A DNA stretch of 64,000 nt from Saururus chinensis (Eukaryota > Streptophyta > Magnoliopsida > Piperales > Saururaceae): assembly GCA_035235625.1 (NCBI GenBank), contig CP141145.1, positions 25,484,563-25,548,562 of the forward strand, in the 5' to 3' direction. Below are positions 1-13,200 of the stretch, piece by piece. The position numbers and the translations under genes were made by a program. The notes beneath the pieces were generated by a model that did no database searches, was not told the DNA's origin, and saw only the letters and a program-made list of their open reading frames with translations. Every line of letters begins with the position of its first letter. Position 1 is the stretch's first letter.

Positions 1-232
1 AAAAGGAGAATTTCTACAAGTTTAAATTGCTAGATGTGTACATCATTAGGTCTTGCATATTGTTGAGTTAATAGCAGCAAAAGAAACCAAAAGCTAGTTA
101 TATATGAATGCATCATATTATCACGTTAGCTTCCACTTATAATATACACAATGTCTATAGTGCAATCTCTACATAAGGAAAAATGTCTCCATAGTAAAAC
201 TTTATTGAAGTAAAACCTTCTCTAGAAAAGGT
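1..232. other. AT-rich left flank, no gene seen
   Basis: AT-rich sequence with no recognisable coding segment or RNA gene. It ends at the terminal repeat of the CACTA-like element. Confidence 0.5.
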
Positions 233-744
233 AACTACAAGAAGACTATTAGTGATGCTTAAAGCATCGCTAAATACGTCACAACTACATATTTTCAACA
301 CATATGAAAAAGTGTCGCTAATAGTACTTCTATTAGTGACATTTTTTCCATCAGTAATATTAAAAATTTTGCGACAATGCTTATTATTAAGCATAGCGAC
401 ACTTTATAAACTGTCGCTAATGTAAACAATTATTTTTAAAAAATAAAAAAACTTATTAGCGATGTTTTTTTAAAAGCGATACTAATAAGAAAATATAAAA
501 TATAAAATATTAGAGACACTTTTAAAAGCGTTACTACAAGAAAAATAATTAAAAATTTTAAAAAATATTCTTCTTAGCAATGCTTTAAAAAACGTCGCTA
601 ATGAGGAAAAAATAATAATAAATATTATTAAGATGCTTTTAAAAATGTCACTAATAGAGAAATTTTAAAAAAAAATCACTTATTAATGACGCTTTAAAAA
701 GCATTGCTAATAACCTAAAAAATTTTAAAAAAAGGAAAGAAAGA

Positions 745-1195
745 GGGGTGTCGGAGTCCGGTGCTCCTCCTCCTGTAGCTACAAGTGAGGGGGAGGGAAG
801 GCAGCTCGAGCCCCTCCTCCCACTAGAGGAAGAGGGGACACTAGTAGATCCGGATCCGGAACAGCTTTCTCCTCCCATAGCGCCGATGGGGCAGTGGAAG
901 GGGAGGGGGAGGGGAAGGGGGAAAATTAGGGGTAACTAGGGGGAGGGGCGGAGGAAGAGGGGGAGGGCGTCGGTGGGCCAGTGGAAGCCGGGGAAACAAG
1001 GGATAGAGGGTGGGGGGAGGAGGGAGACGGTGGGGTAAGTGGGGGAGGGGCACCAACGGCAGAATCAGATCCGGCGCCCCTCCACCTCTAGTGCCAGAGT
1101 CTGCATCAGGGAGGACAGACGAGGAAAGGGGTGGGGGAGAGGCAGGGAAGGGGGAGTCATGCCATAGAGAGGCCGGACAAGGGAGGGAGTAGGTT
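745..1195. repeat. G-rich low-complexity block
   Basis: Runs of GGGGAGGGG type make this far more GC-rich than the AT-rich subterminal arrays around it. Open frames on both strands here give proline- or glycine/arginine-rich translations with no domain and look like compositional artefacts. The block could be captured host DNA or an expanded simple repeat inside the CACTA-like element. Confidence 0.6.
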
Positions 1196-1540
1196 AAATA
1201 AGTGTGGGTGAAAATTCACCAGTACGAGAAAATTTTGCCTGTGTCCAAGAAATTTCTCTCGTGGGCAAAATTTTGTCGTGTTTTCCATTGGTGATGCTTC
1301 ATGAGAAGTGTCACAAATGGTGAGAGGCATTGCTAATGTAATTTTGCCGGGGTTATAAGAAGGGGTTATAAGAAGGGTTAACATTTGCGTGCTTTTGTAG
1401 AAGCAATGCATATTGTACAACATTTTCTAATGCTATTAGCGACCTATAAATAGAAGCGTCACAAATAGTAACATTTTTTCTTACGCTTCTAATTAAGCGT
1501 CACTAATAGTATAGTTATTTTTAAAAAAAAACTTCTTTTA

Positions 1541-2042
1541 TTCCTCTCTCTCCCCTTCTCCCTTCCTCTTTCTCTCTCTCTCCCTTCTCCCCCTCTCTAC
1601 CTTCTTCTTCTCTCTCTAGCATCTCTCTCCCTAGTCTCTCTCTCTCTCCCTTCTCTTCTCTCTCTCTACTTTCTCTCTCTCCCTTCTCTTCTCTCTCTAC
1701 CTTCTCTCTCTCCCTTCTTTTCTCTCTTTATACTATCTCTCTCCCTTCACTTCTCTCTCTCTACTCTCTCCCCCCTTCTCTTCTCTCTCTCTACTCTCTC
1801 TCCCTTCACCTCTCTCTCTCCTCTCTCACTTCTCTCTCTTTCTGTTCTCTCTATCCTCACTCTCTCTTCCCCCGTTCTCTTTCTCTCTTCTCTCTCTCCT
1901 CTCATCTCTCCACTCTCTCTCTCCTCTCTCTTCACTCTCTTTCTCATTTTTCTCTCTCTTCAATATATCTCTCCTCTCCCTATCTGCCCCCTCTTTATCA
2001 CTCTTCTCTCTCTCCTCTTTCTCTCTTCCCTCCTCTCTCTTT
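1541..2042. repeat. CT/GA pyrimidine tract, about 500 bp
   Basis: An almost uninterrupted pyrimidine strand of CTCTCT, CCCTTCTC and CTCTCTAC units lies inside the CACTA-like element. The purine-strand open frame here (Arg/Glu repeats) is low complexity, not a gene. Such a long polypurine/polypyrimidine tract could adopt triplex (H-DNA) structure, which is an inference from composition only. Confidence 0.9.
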
Positions 2043-2862
2043 TACGCGCATCAACGCAAGCCTGAGCTTTGACAATGAATGGGGATAAAGTAAGGAAATT
2101 ACTAAATATTAAATAAAATATTTTATATTTGTGAAGTTTTTTAAAAAAATTAATATTTATTTATTATATATTTAAATAATAAAATAATAAAACTATTAGT
2201 GACTAGTTTTTAGTAGCGTCGCTAATAGTACAACTATTATAGACGCTTTAATATAAGTGTCACTAATACTATTACTATTTGCTAAGCTTTTATAAAAGCA
2301 TCGCAAATAGTTTTAAATTTTTTATTTTTTAAAATTTATAACTATTAGCGACACTTGTTTAAAAGCATCACTAGTAGTATTAGTATTAGAGATGCTTTTA
2401 TAAAAGTGTTCCTAATAGTTGTACTATTAGCAACGCTTTTTACTAAGCGTCACTAATAGTTATTAATTTTTATTTTTTATCCAATTTATAACTATTAGCA
2501 ACGTTTTTTTTAAAAGCATCACTATTAGCATTGATATTAGTGACGCTTATAACAAAGTGTCCCTAATAGTAAAACTATTAGGGACGCGTTTTAATAAGCG
2601 TCAATAAAAGTTATAGTCTTTTTATTTTAAAAAAAAACCTTATGACTATTAGCAACGTTAAGCGTCGAAAATAATATTAGTATTAGAAATATTTTTATAT
2701 AAGCGTCGCTACTAGTTGTACTATTAAAAACACTTTTGAAAAAGCATCACTAATATTTATAAATTTTGCAACTCATTTATATGCTCACAAATAGTTATTT
2801 TTAGTGATGCTTGTATTGTGTCACTAATAAAAACATCGTTAATAGTCTTTTTTATTGTAATG

Positions 2863-4270
2863 TCTCTTTCTCTTCTCTCTCCTCCCTCTCTCTCTTCTCT
2901 CTCTCATTTTTTAACATGTTTTTTATAAGATATTTTGACATTTTTCCCTATATTACCCATATGTTCAAATTCATACATCCTTGACATCATTGGAAAAGTC
3001 TCAACTAGCTCTATAAAATGAGACCTGCTACCATCTTGGTCTTAAATATAAAAGGCACACTTCCCAACATAAACTTCTTTGACATCATTCTCTTTTCAAT
3101 TTATAAGTCTTGACTTAATATTAAGCCCATGACATTTGGACTTGTACTTTCCTACTACGAGTATATTTGGCTTATTATAGTAATTACAATTATATGTGCA
3201 TATAATCTACGATCATTATGATGCTAAAAATGTATATTGTAAGTGTAACCTGCAAGAGAGATATTTGTTCAATGCATACTTTATCTTTAATTTATTTTAT
3301 TTTTCTTAACTAATTTATATTTACACATGCAATGCTTGTTCATTCTTTCTATTATTGGTTAATTAAAGTGTATTCTTTTACCATGCATTTATAAGAACAA
3401 ATACTTTTAAGAGTCTCGTTAACATGTGCCTCGTGCATGTGACAACGTGCACTGGGATTGCCAATCCAACAGCACATGTTACTCGAGGATGGGCAAGTTT
3501 CAATAACCAACCCACCCCCATAAGTCACATACGCCATCAAATCTCGATCAGACAGATAACTATGCACCTGGTGCATGTGGCCAGATATGCCGGGTGCACC
3601 AGGTGCATGCTAAACTTTTCCTACTTTTAAATACCAGTTACCATGGTCTCTAGTCTGAACCACTGTTCCTGAAATTCCATGCAGTACCCAGTCTACAATG
3701 CTTGATTTGCAGCCAAGTTCTAGCTGGTATGGTACAATTTCCTAACTCTATGAATGTGTTTACCGTTCATATCTTTACAGTACTGTCTGCCATACTGGAC
3801 GACAAAAATATAACCAAAATGAGAAGATTACAAACAAACAAAAACTCGTAATTTTTTATTCCATTGAACATTTCAGTATTTTACAAATGGTTCTTACAAG
3901 CAATGACAACAATCACGTATACAAGAGCACATGTACTACAGCTAAAAAAAATTTGCTGCTAAAAGACCTATTTCTTTCAAAAAGAAAAGGGAAAGGTAAT
4001 AGGTAATAGATGTTTTTGCTCACTTCCCAGAATGCGATGACATTGGTTTATAGAAGTCGCTTATGTGCAGTTTCAAGCAAGGTCAAGTCCTTCCATCGAT
4101 TTTGTTTGAGGAAAGTTTTGCAGACACTGCTCCATAATCTGGCAAGCAATTGATTTAACAACGATTTTCTCAACACCATTTACTGGTAAAGATTATAAGG
4201 GCATCTAAGAGAACACTTTCGTGCATGTGATCCACATAAACTATTACAGCATCCAGGGGACAAATATTTG
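2863..4270. other. Intergenic, no gene seen
   Basis: AT-rich sequence without a convincing coding exon. It contains a short perfect inverted repeat (arms 3562-3575 and 3595-3608). The last few hundred bases are probably the 3' untranslated and downstream region of the minus-strand NET-domain gene. Confidence 0.5.
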
Positions 4271-7200
4271 CTACCCAAGGGAAAGCTTATTTACAGTTTC
4301 GGTCAACTTGACAAAATAGTGCAACCTCCAAAGTGTCGAAGTATCCTGCAAAACATAATAATTATTTAGACTTGAGCAATATAGAGGAAGGAAAAATAAC
4401 ATAAGTTATATTGTGATAGAATCCACGTCGATAGGAGGGATAGAGTAGATGATGACATGTCCCAAAAGAACCCTCCATCACTTCCTCCTTACTATGATTA
4501 AAGAATTAAGAGTAGAATGCCCAAACTATGAGCTTTACCTAAAGGTGTCCACCAGTACATTATCAACAACAAGGTCTACTTGCATAGAGATAACTATCTA
4601 GATTATTTACCTCTTCATTTAACTCAACATAAATGTTTTCAGAATTTTTCTCAGCGGGAGGCTTCTGATGCTTGACAATTTCAGCAACACCATCCAAGGA
4701 CTTCCCAGATAGCTTCTGAATCCGTTGTCGTAGCTGTTGCTTCTCAGCAAGATTCATATTTCTGCATAGATTATAATTGCAAACAAACTGGCAAACTAGG
4801 CTCCATGAATAAAAAATAAATCAACACAACAGCATGAGACTGGAATTCGTCCATCCTTAGCAAGAATTACCCAACAAAAATACAACTCTAGTAGTAGCAG
4901 ATCAATTTTGCAGGATACAAGGATATCAAATTGTCAGCTAATTGTGTATCATAGACTGTCACATTCGAGGTTATCTAACTATTTTAAGATTGCTTTATAA
5001 ATCTCATGTCTAATGAAAATGGAGACCACCCCTCAACCATAGGCTTCCAGACAGCCCTCAGCATTATAAATTTTGATTCAATCTCAATCTCTCCCTCTAT
5101 GAAGCTACCCCATATCTATGTGACAGAGAAGTTACCCTATATAATGATAACCACAGTCATAATTAAGAGAAAAAATTTAGAGCATAATGTACCTGCATTT
5201 GGACAATAAAGTATTAAGATACTCATCAACCTGCTCTGCAATACTTCTTAGCTGCAGAAATATAAACTATATCAATTTAGCAAATTCAGGTACAAATATC
5301 ATTCATTTTACCTTACCTATGCAGTGAGGATCTATAGCACAATGTGAAAGTACTTTCAACAGTTATTTCTAACTTCAAACATTCGCAGTCAGATATAATC
5401 ATATAAAGATATGGAATCACATTAACAGAATCTAGTTTCAGGTACCAATTCAATGGCCCCCCCAGATTATTATTTGTAGCTCCTCAAGTCCTTTCTTCCT
5501 CGTCCAACAGAACAGCTGATTCTTCCCTTTGATCGACCACCTTTCTTATCACATTTATGTCCATGATTGAGATCGTCATCATCTTCATCTTACCCATATA
5601 TGGGTTGGCAACACAAATTCCACTGAGCAAAACTCTTCCATTGTGAAAACTTTTTCTCCCTAACTTTAAGTTCTCACAAGCCACCGATCACAACTCCCAA
5701 GACCAAACATCTCACGACACAAGCTGACGACAGCCATGCAGCACCTGTATGAAAGTAAGTACGGCTCATTGCACATGGAAAACCATCTGGATGGGCTTCC
5801 CCTCAATTATCACAAATTGTGTCCATCCTAAGACACTTACTGCAGATGTTTCCAATGGGATTCTTAGCAGTTTCCTGCTCATCTATCTCAACACATTTCA
5901 CACAACACAAATATCACGGAAAAAAATGTTACAGGCATGCGATCTTTTTATTTTCTTTTTTTGCTTGGTCAAAGTTCGTTTTTAAACTCAAGTCATGAGA
6001 AAAAATAATCTATTTACATTCAGATAAAAAGCCAAAATGATAAAATTCAGAATGAAAGGAAGTCTTAACACTAAGAACAAGTATTCAACTTACCTTTGTG
6101 CACAAGTCACTAGAATATTGTCTCAAAGCTAGCTCAGCTTGCAATCCCCCACTTTCTAACGTTTCCTGGAAATCTCTTCTCAACTGAAAAATAAAAAACA
6201 ATATAGGCCTAATATTATCAACAGTGGATAAATACTTTAATAAATATTAGTGCTAAGAAAGCATTGATCCCCATAGCTTAAGCTCTTATGAAATGGGCTA
6301 TTACTAAATTTATTTTATATCTCAACAATCCCCCCAACCCCCCCACAAGCATCATCAAGCTTAGCACGTGAACATAACCAAGGGGAACACAAATGTGGGT
6401 CTATCAGGACCTCTCAAACCCTGGAGCTGTGATGCCATGTTGGACAACCATTATTTCCCAATAGCTTTAGCTGTTAGGAAATGAGCTATTATTAAATTTA
6501 TTTTATGTCTCAGCAATAAGAAAGCACTTTACAATCCAATCAAGTGAATTGGTAACAAATGAGAGTAACTAAGATACAACAATGCATTGCAATGGTTATA
6601 AGTTGCTATTTAGTTGATAATCTAAATATGAATTAAAGAGTGTACTAATTACCTAATAATTATCAAAGTGCCCTAGAAAACTTCATTCTTCACTATATTC
6701 CTTTCTTCAGCAAGCATTAATTTTAAATACAACAGATATTTCACTTAGCCTAAAAGCTTATATTAATATCATTTGCACCACCAGGTTTCAGGACTTTTCA
6801 AGAAGCACTTGGTGTAGAGGCAAACAGACGGAATGTATTTAGCTATAACAGTTGAGAGATAAGCAAAGTGAAAAAAGGTCCGAGGTTGTCTTAGTCCTTT
6901 TCATTTTAAAAAACTAGTTTATGCAAACATACATGGACAATAAAAACTGCTACTTTATAAATTCTTGAGAAACTAAGCAAATTCCTTAAACTCAAAGAAA
7001 TTTTAATTAATTACTCCCTCTATCCTATATTAATAGCTACATTTGAAAAAATAGTGTTTTTTATTAAATGAAAAAACCTACATCTTAGAGAAGGAAATAT
7101 ATGCTTATGATACTCTTTTTAAAGTATCTAACCACTTAAATTTAACAAAATGGAGCTATTAATATGGAACAAACTTTTTTGCTAAATAGAGCTATTAATT

Positions 7201-10200
7201 TAGGATGGAGGGAGTTGTTTAATTGAAATATAGAATTGATTTAATAAATATTAGGCATTTAAATCAGCACGTTTTCAAGGGTATAGCCCATCAAAATTAT
7301 AACACATCGGTACAATAGAACATTTTCTGATCTGTGTCCCTTCTTGCAACAAGTTTAACTAGTTCATTCATACAATTAGAGGACAATTGTCTCCTACAAG
7401 CACTCACATGGGGCACACCATGCAAGCTCTCTATTTGAGAACCCTACACTGGTCCCATGGAGGTTGGACCAAGAGAAGACATGCAGACCCATCCATCTTA
7501 CACAAAGTGCTTCAGCTTTCTTAGAATGGCAAAAAAGACATTCACGAAGTTAGACAGAGGAGCCACACACCTGATTGGAACCAAATTCTATGGGTTTTTT
7601 ACATAAAATCTCTGTTTTAATCCCATTTGGTTTCCAACCTTTTTACCGGGGGCATCACTTGGTCTCTTTTGTATAGCCCGCACCAACACAAGCTACACAT
7701 TATGAGCTTCTCGCATAAAGGTACTACGCCTTAATTCTCACAAATATACCCATTTCTATTCCTGTCTTTCCTAGTTATCTCACACATCTACCCGAACATC
7801 TTCATTTAAGCTACATTTGGTTCATCTTTATGATTTTTTTAGGGCCCAACACTATAGTCCATAAAGTGTTGGAGACTCAACTATTATCCTATAGAATTTG
7901 CCATTAAGCCTAGTTGGGACGTGGGACGTTTCTATCACACAACACTCTTGACATAAGCTCTCTAGTTAGCCCACCTTGCATTTATCCTATGTACCACATC
8001 TCTATCTATATCTTCTTCTTTGTGGATAATGGAGCCTAAATAACATAATTGCTCACATCTTGACACTTATTGGCCATCTATCTCAACTAGGGTCCACCAA
8101 TAGTTCTACCTTCATTAAAGATGAATTCCATATACTCTATCCCCGTTCACTTATTATTAAACCTTTTGATTCTAACACTTTCCCCCACATTTTCAGCTTA
8201 GTATTCAACCCTACTTTAGTCATGTCAAGCAAAACTTTGTCACATGCAAAAAGCATGCACCAAGGTAGAACTATCTTAGATATGAACAGTTAGCTCATCT
8301 ATAACTAACTCAAAATGATATGGGCTTAAGGTTGATCCTTGATGTAGACCCACTCTAATGGGGAAATCAGCATCTCTCCTAGTTCTTACAATTGTCACTA
8401 CCCCATCATACATATCTTTTATAATGTCTATGCATCCTCTTATAACTCCTTTCCTCTTTAGGACTCTCCAAATACGCTCTTAGGCACTCTATCATATATT
8501 TTCTCTAAATCTATAAAACCCATATAAAGGTCTAATTGCCTATCCCTATATTTCTCTTAACAAAAAGATAGCCACAATTGATGGTTTCTCTAGCATGGAA
8601 CCGAATCAATTCTCCATTACCTTACTCTCTTCTACAACTCCATAATATGGCTCATAAGTTTGATACCCTTGTACTTTGAATAACTTTAGATATCTCCTTA
8701 TTTTTATATAGAAGTATAATGATATTTCTTCTCCACTCTGGCATCCTCTTAGACTTCCATATATTGTTATACAATCTAGTCAAAAAAGTAAAGACAACGC
8801 CCCAAGAAACTTCCATACTTCAATAGGAATTTTGTGAAGTCCTAAGGATTTATCATTCCTCATCTTCTTTAAGGCTGCCCCAACCTCCTCTACTCTAAAA
8901 CTCCTAAAATAAATTATATCTTTAACAAGACTAGAACCAATATCCTTACCATTACCATAATCTTTGTTGAACAAATGTCGGAAATACCTTCACCATCTCT
9001 CCATAGTTTCCTTACCTTTTTCTCAAATTTGATTTTCACTCTTAATGCATCTAACCTAATCCAAGTCCCTACTCCTCTCTCCTAACCCCCTCAATTCCTA
9101 ACCTATTATACAATTCATCAAACGCTTTGCATCTAGTCTCACTAACTCCTTTTTAGCCCCTCTTATAATATTGAAATATCGCTCCCAACTCTCCCTACGT
9201 TTGCTTTTTTGCCACTTCTTGAAGGAGCACTTCTTTTTTTTAACTCTTTGGACCTATTTGCAACACCACCAAGTTCTTCTTCGTATTCTTTCTTCTCCTT
9301 AGTTCTCCAAGTGCTTCTTTTCCTATCCTTTTAATGCAATTAGCCCATGTTATCTTACTTGATTTTTAGTTCATCATCCAATCTCCTTCCACCTTCAACC
9401 ACTCCACAAGGGTGTTGAGTTTTTCAACCTTCAAGTTTCACCACTTAATCCTAAGCTCAACTTTGTCATTCCTTCGCTTCCTTCACGTGGGCATCTAAAA
9501 CAATTAATATGTGTTGAGGTCCTAAGGGTTCTCTAAGAATAACCTTACAGTCCTTGCAAAGAGATCTATTCTCCCTTTGAAATAGTCTATTTGATTCCTA
9601 TTAGGTCCACTTTTGAACATCACTAAGGGGCTGTTTGGATGAAGATTCATCAGTATGGTTCTTTTAAAATTAAGCATAAATCCTCTAACTTACGTTTGGA
9701 TGTAAAAATTCTTAAATGTATCAAATTCACGACGAATTGTTAGATACATCAAGATTTTTGGTTAATTTTCACTTTCCGAAGTTATCTCCGCCTCAAGAGA
9801 TTCACATAATTCATATATAAATCCCTTATAAATTGGATTCACATAATGTACATTATCAAACATAAAAGCATATCATCCATGAATTTAACTAATCAAATTA
9901 AGGTAAATCAAGATTTGATACAACTAATAATCTGTATCCAAACAGCCCCTAAATGATCCTCCCTCTTCTTAAAATAAATTCACAATATTTAGGTCATTTG
10001 CTACTATACATTCAAGGATAGTTTCTCCTATGACATTCCACTCATAACCAAATCCTCTATGTACCCTCTCAAATCCTTTATTCAGCTCCCCCATATACCC
10101 ATTTAAATCTCCCTCTATGATAACTTTTTCCCATGATGTATTCTTCGCATCACTAGGTCCATTTCCTCGCATAATTGCTTCTTATTGTTCTCTCTCAATC

Positions 10201-13200
10201 CTACTTGAGGAGCATAAACACGAATGACATTAACTATGTACTCTCCAACTACTAGTTTCACCATCATAATTCTATCAAGGTTTTCTCTCAAATCCTTGTC
10301 TACCACTATAGCTATTCCAATACTATTTGATTCTTTGCCCACGTAAAAAAGTTTAAAGCCCTCCCTAACCCCTTAACCTTAGCACCTACAAACTTCGTTG
10401 CATGCAAGCAAGGTATGTTGACTCTCCATCTCCTAAGAGTCTCCACTAACTTCATACCCTTACCCTTAAAGGTCCCAATGCTCCAAGTTGCTACCCTATT
10501 CCTACGCTCTTGGACTAGCTGCGTTACTCACATCCATCCAGTCTGACACAAGAACCCTTACTCGCTTTTTATTACAATTGGGTGTTGTTGCAATGCATTG
10601 CTTCCTGGGGCACCCTAGTTAACCTTTGCTCACTTACCATTGCACTCAGGCTTTGGCGCAACAATTCAATACCAAGGTACACCCTAGCACTAACTAGATA
10701 AATAATATACTATACTCCCTCTGTCCCATAAAGAACATCGAGATTTAAAAGTGTTGCTACTTAAGGCACGTGACCACATAAGAATAGTCAGCTTGTATAG
10801 ATGCTTCCACAAAGGTTCTTAAGGTCAAGGCACATGACATGGTTTTGCTTTTGACCAATTTATTTGAAATCAGACATTTAATGCTAGACAAGATTTTTTT
10901 TGCAATCCAGACAATCTTAATGGGATGGAGGGAGTATATACTTAATGGGAGGTGTCCAAGTCCTTACAACCCAAAAAAAAGGGAGGGGAAATTAACCTCT
11001 TAGAGCCACTATTTTAAAACTCAGTCTAGATCAGAACAGGTTCAACTGGACCCAGCTCAAAAAAAGGGTATGTTCATCTCAGTCGCCAGGTCAAACCGAC
11101 CCAGCTGGGTCACACTATCCCAGCCAGGCCAGTTTGGTGGTGAGTATTACACAATTTTTTTCTGTGAAGAAGGGGGAGGGGGATTCAAACATGGGCTCTC
11201 TTGTACATTAGATGGGTCTTTGACAGAGTAGGCTATAACTTATTTGTGTGATGTTCACCAGTCAATTACAGAGATATCATTAAATTTATTGAGATGAGAA
11301 CACAACAAAATCATGGTTATCGGAGGGATTCGAACTTTTCTAAGTGCTTAAACACATCACACAGATTTGCTAATTGGGCTCTTTTATTTTGCACTACACA
11401 TAGTGCTCAATTATATATAAATTATTAAAATTAAGAGAAAAATGGCTTATTTTGATTGCTAATGTCATCAATGGGTCAACTACGAGTTAACCCGCATTGA
11501 ATGGGTTGACCCAGCCCAACAACCAATCCTGGTCAGTTGTCGGGCCGAGTTCATTGCTTAGAGCACTATATCCAGCCACCTATCCCCTCACGTGCATGCA
11601 ACACAAACCCATCAAGCTTACCACGTAAGGATATAATCCCTGTGGGCAACCAATAGAGTGGGAAGATATTTAGATGCACTCACCTACATGAGCCCCCTGT
11701 TACAAGTGGGTGCATGGCACTTAAAACTAGTTGTATCCGGCTTCAATTGCCACGCGCCCACCTGCATTAGGGGGCTCATTTTAGGCTCATTGCAGGTTGG
11801 CACATTTTAAGTTCCTCCAGTAGCGTGAAGGTTTGAACTGAGGATCTTCTTGGTGCATGGTCCAAGCCTTCCCACTAACCAAAATTATAAAAATTTAACA
11901 TATTTTATACATAAATAATAAGATCAGGGAGTTAGATAAAAATATGAAGATCTGTCTTTAATTTGCTATCTAAGCTATTTGCCAAAAAAAATAATTTTAC
12001 ATTGTGCACCAATGTATCATCAACAAGTGGAGAATATAAATTCATTAGTAAGCACTTAGTTCAAGCAACAAATGGTTAAAAGAAGATTTTCAACAACCAG
12101 TTCATTGGAAACAGTCTTAAAGCCCAACCAACTTACATTATACCCCCTCTGTCCCATAATAATAATCCACTTTTAAAAAAAGGATATTTAAGGAAGCCAA
12201 TTCATAACCTGTTTACTCCATCCATTAATATTACTATGAGAAGCATAACATTAAATAAGACAACTAATATGGGAATTTTTTTTTTAAATGAATCTATTAA
12301 AATGGGACGGAGGGATTAATAGATTTCAGCATCCACTTGATAAAACATGACAAATAGCTCGATTGCTTTGGCTTATTATTTTACCCCGCAAAAAAAAGAG
12401 CTAAATAGCTTTGCCATTTATGTGTGAAAAAAGGTGAGAAACAGAAAATTGTAGTACAATTTGATTGGAAGCAGCTGATAGAGAAAAGTTGCTGGTTTTA
12501 CAGTATGAATCTAAAAATATGCAACATCATCATCTACATTTTGCCCCATGAAAAGATGAGTTATTAGAGAAGAAACTCTTGGGCTTCCCGCCTCATGTGG
12601 TGGCTCATCACTTAACCCACTTTGGGTTTAGGTGGATAGCAAGTGGATGGGCTCTTGGTAAGAAGCTAAGTCTTCTTAAAAGAAGAGATTTTTCTTTTAA
12701 AAAAGGAGTATAACTAAGGACTTTGGGAGAGACTTTGGAAAGCAAGACCATGGGTTCTTAGAGGAAGAAGAAGGAAAACATGAAGCTTTTCAAGCTCAAG
12801 TTGTTCCACTTGGCATAAAGAAAACAAATCAAGGTGATACCTTTTCCCCATATTTTTTTTGTTTTTCAACGTTCAGGTAAGATATCTTATTGTATGTAAA
12901 AAAGGTAGTGATTTTATCGTGTAATCTCTAAAAACTAGAGTATATCCCCATTATTGATAGTAAAATTAGTCTACATAGACCCTGGGGATGTAGCCGTTTC
13001 TTTGGCGGTGAACCACATAAAATATTGAATCTTCCACGTGTTTGTTAAATTGCCTTATTGATTCAATTTATATATCCTACACTTGAGAAGTATAGAGACC
13101 ATACTTAGATTACTTTGTGTTCATAATGTTGTTCTTCTATTGTATTTTTTGGCTAACACAAGAGAGAAAAGGTGGTATAATTTTCCCAACAGAAACGGAG

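Larger units (their letters stand above)
233..2862. mobile_element. CACTA (EnSpm)-like non-autonomous element
   Basis: The left end reads aACTACAAGAAGACTATTAG and the right end, reverse-complemented, reads CATTACAATAAAAAAGACTA. Both resemble the CACTACAAGAAAA terminus of plant CACTA elements, and they continue into matching TATTAGTGATG / TATTAACGATG subterminal sequence. Both flanks (about 240-720 and 2170-2850) are packed with direct and inverted copies of a motif like GCGTCGCTAATAG, the dense subterminal repeats typical of this superfamily. No transposase is visible. The interior holds a G-rich low-complexity block and a long CT tract. I see no matching 3-bp target duplication (ggt versus tct), so the exact ends may be off by a few bases or the copy is old. 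Confidence 0.72.

Noticed and set aside
748..1192. Overlapping Pro- or Gly/Arg-rich frames on both strands
   Set aside because: Openness on both strands comes from G-rich composition; no domain, no splice pattern.
1747..1947. Minus-strand frame rich in Arg and Glu repeats
   Set aside because: It is the translation of the CT/GA tract and has no coding signature beyond simple repeat.
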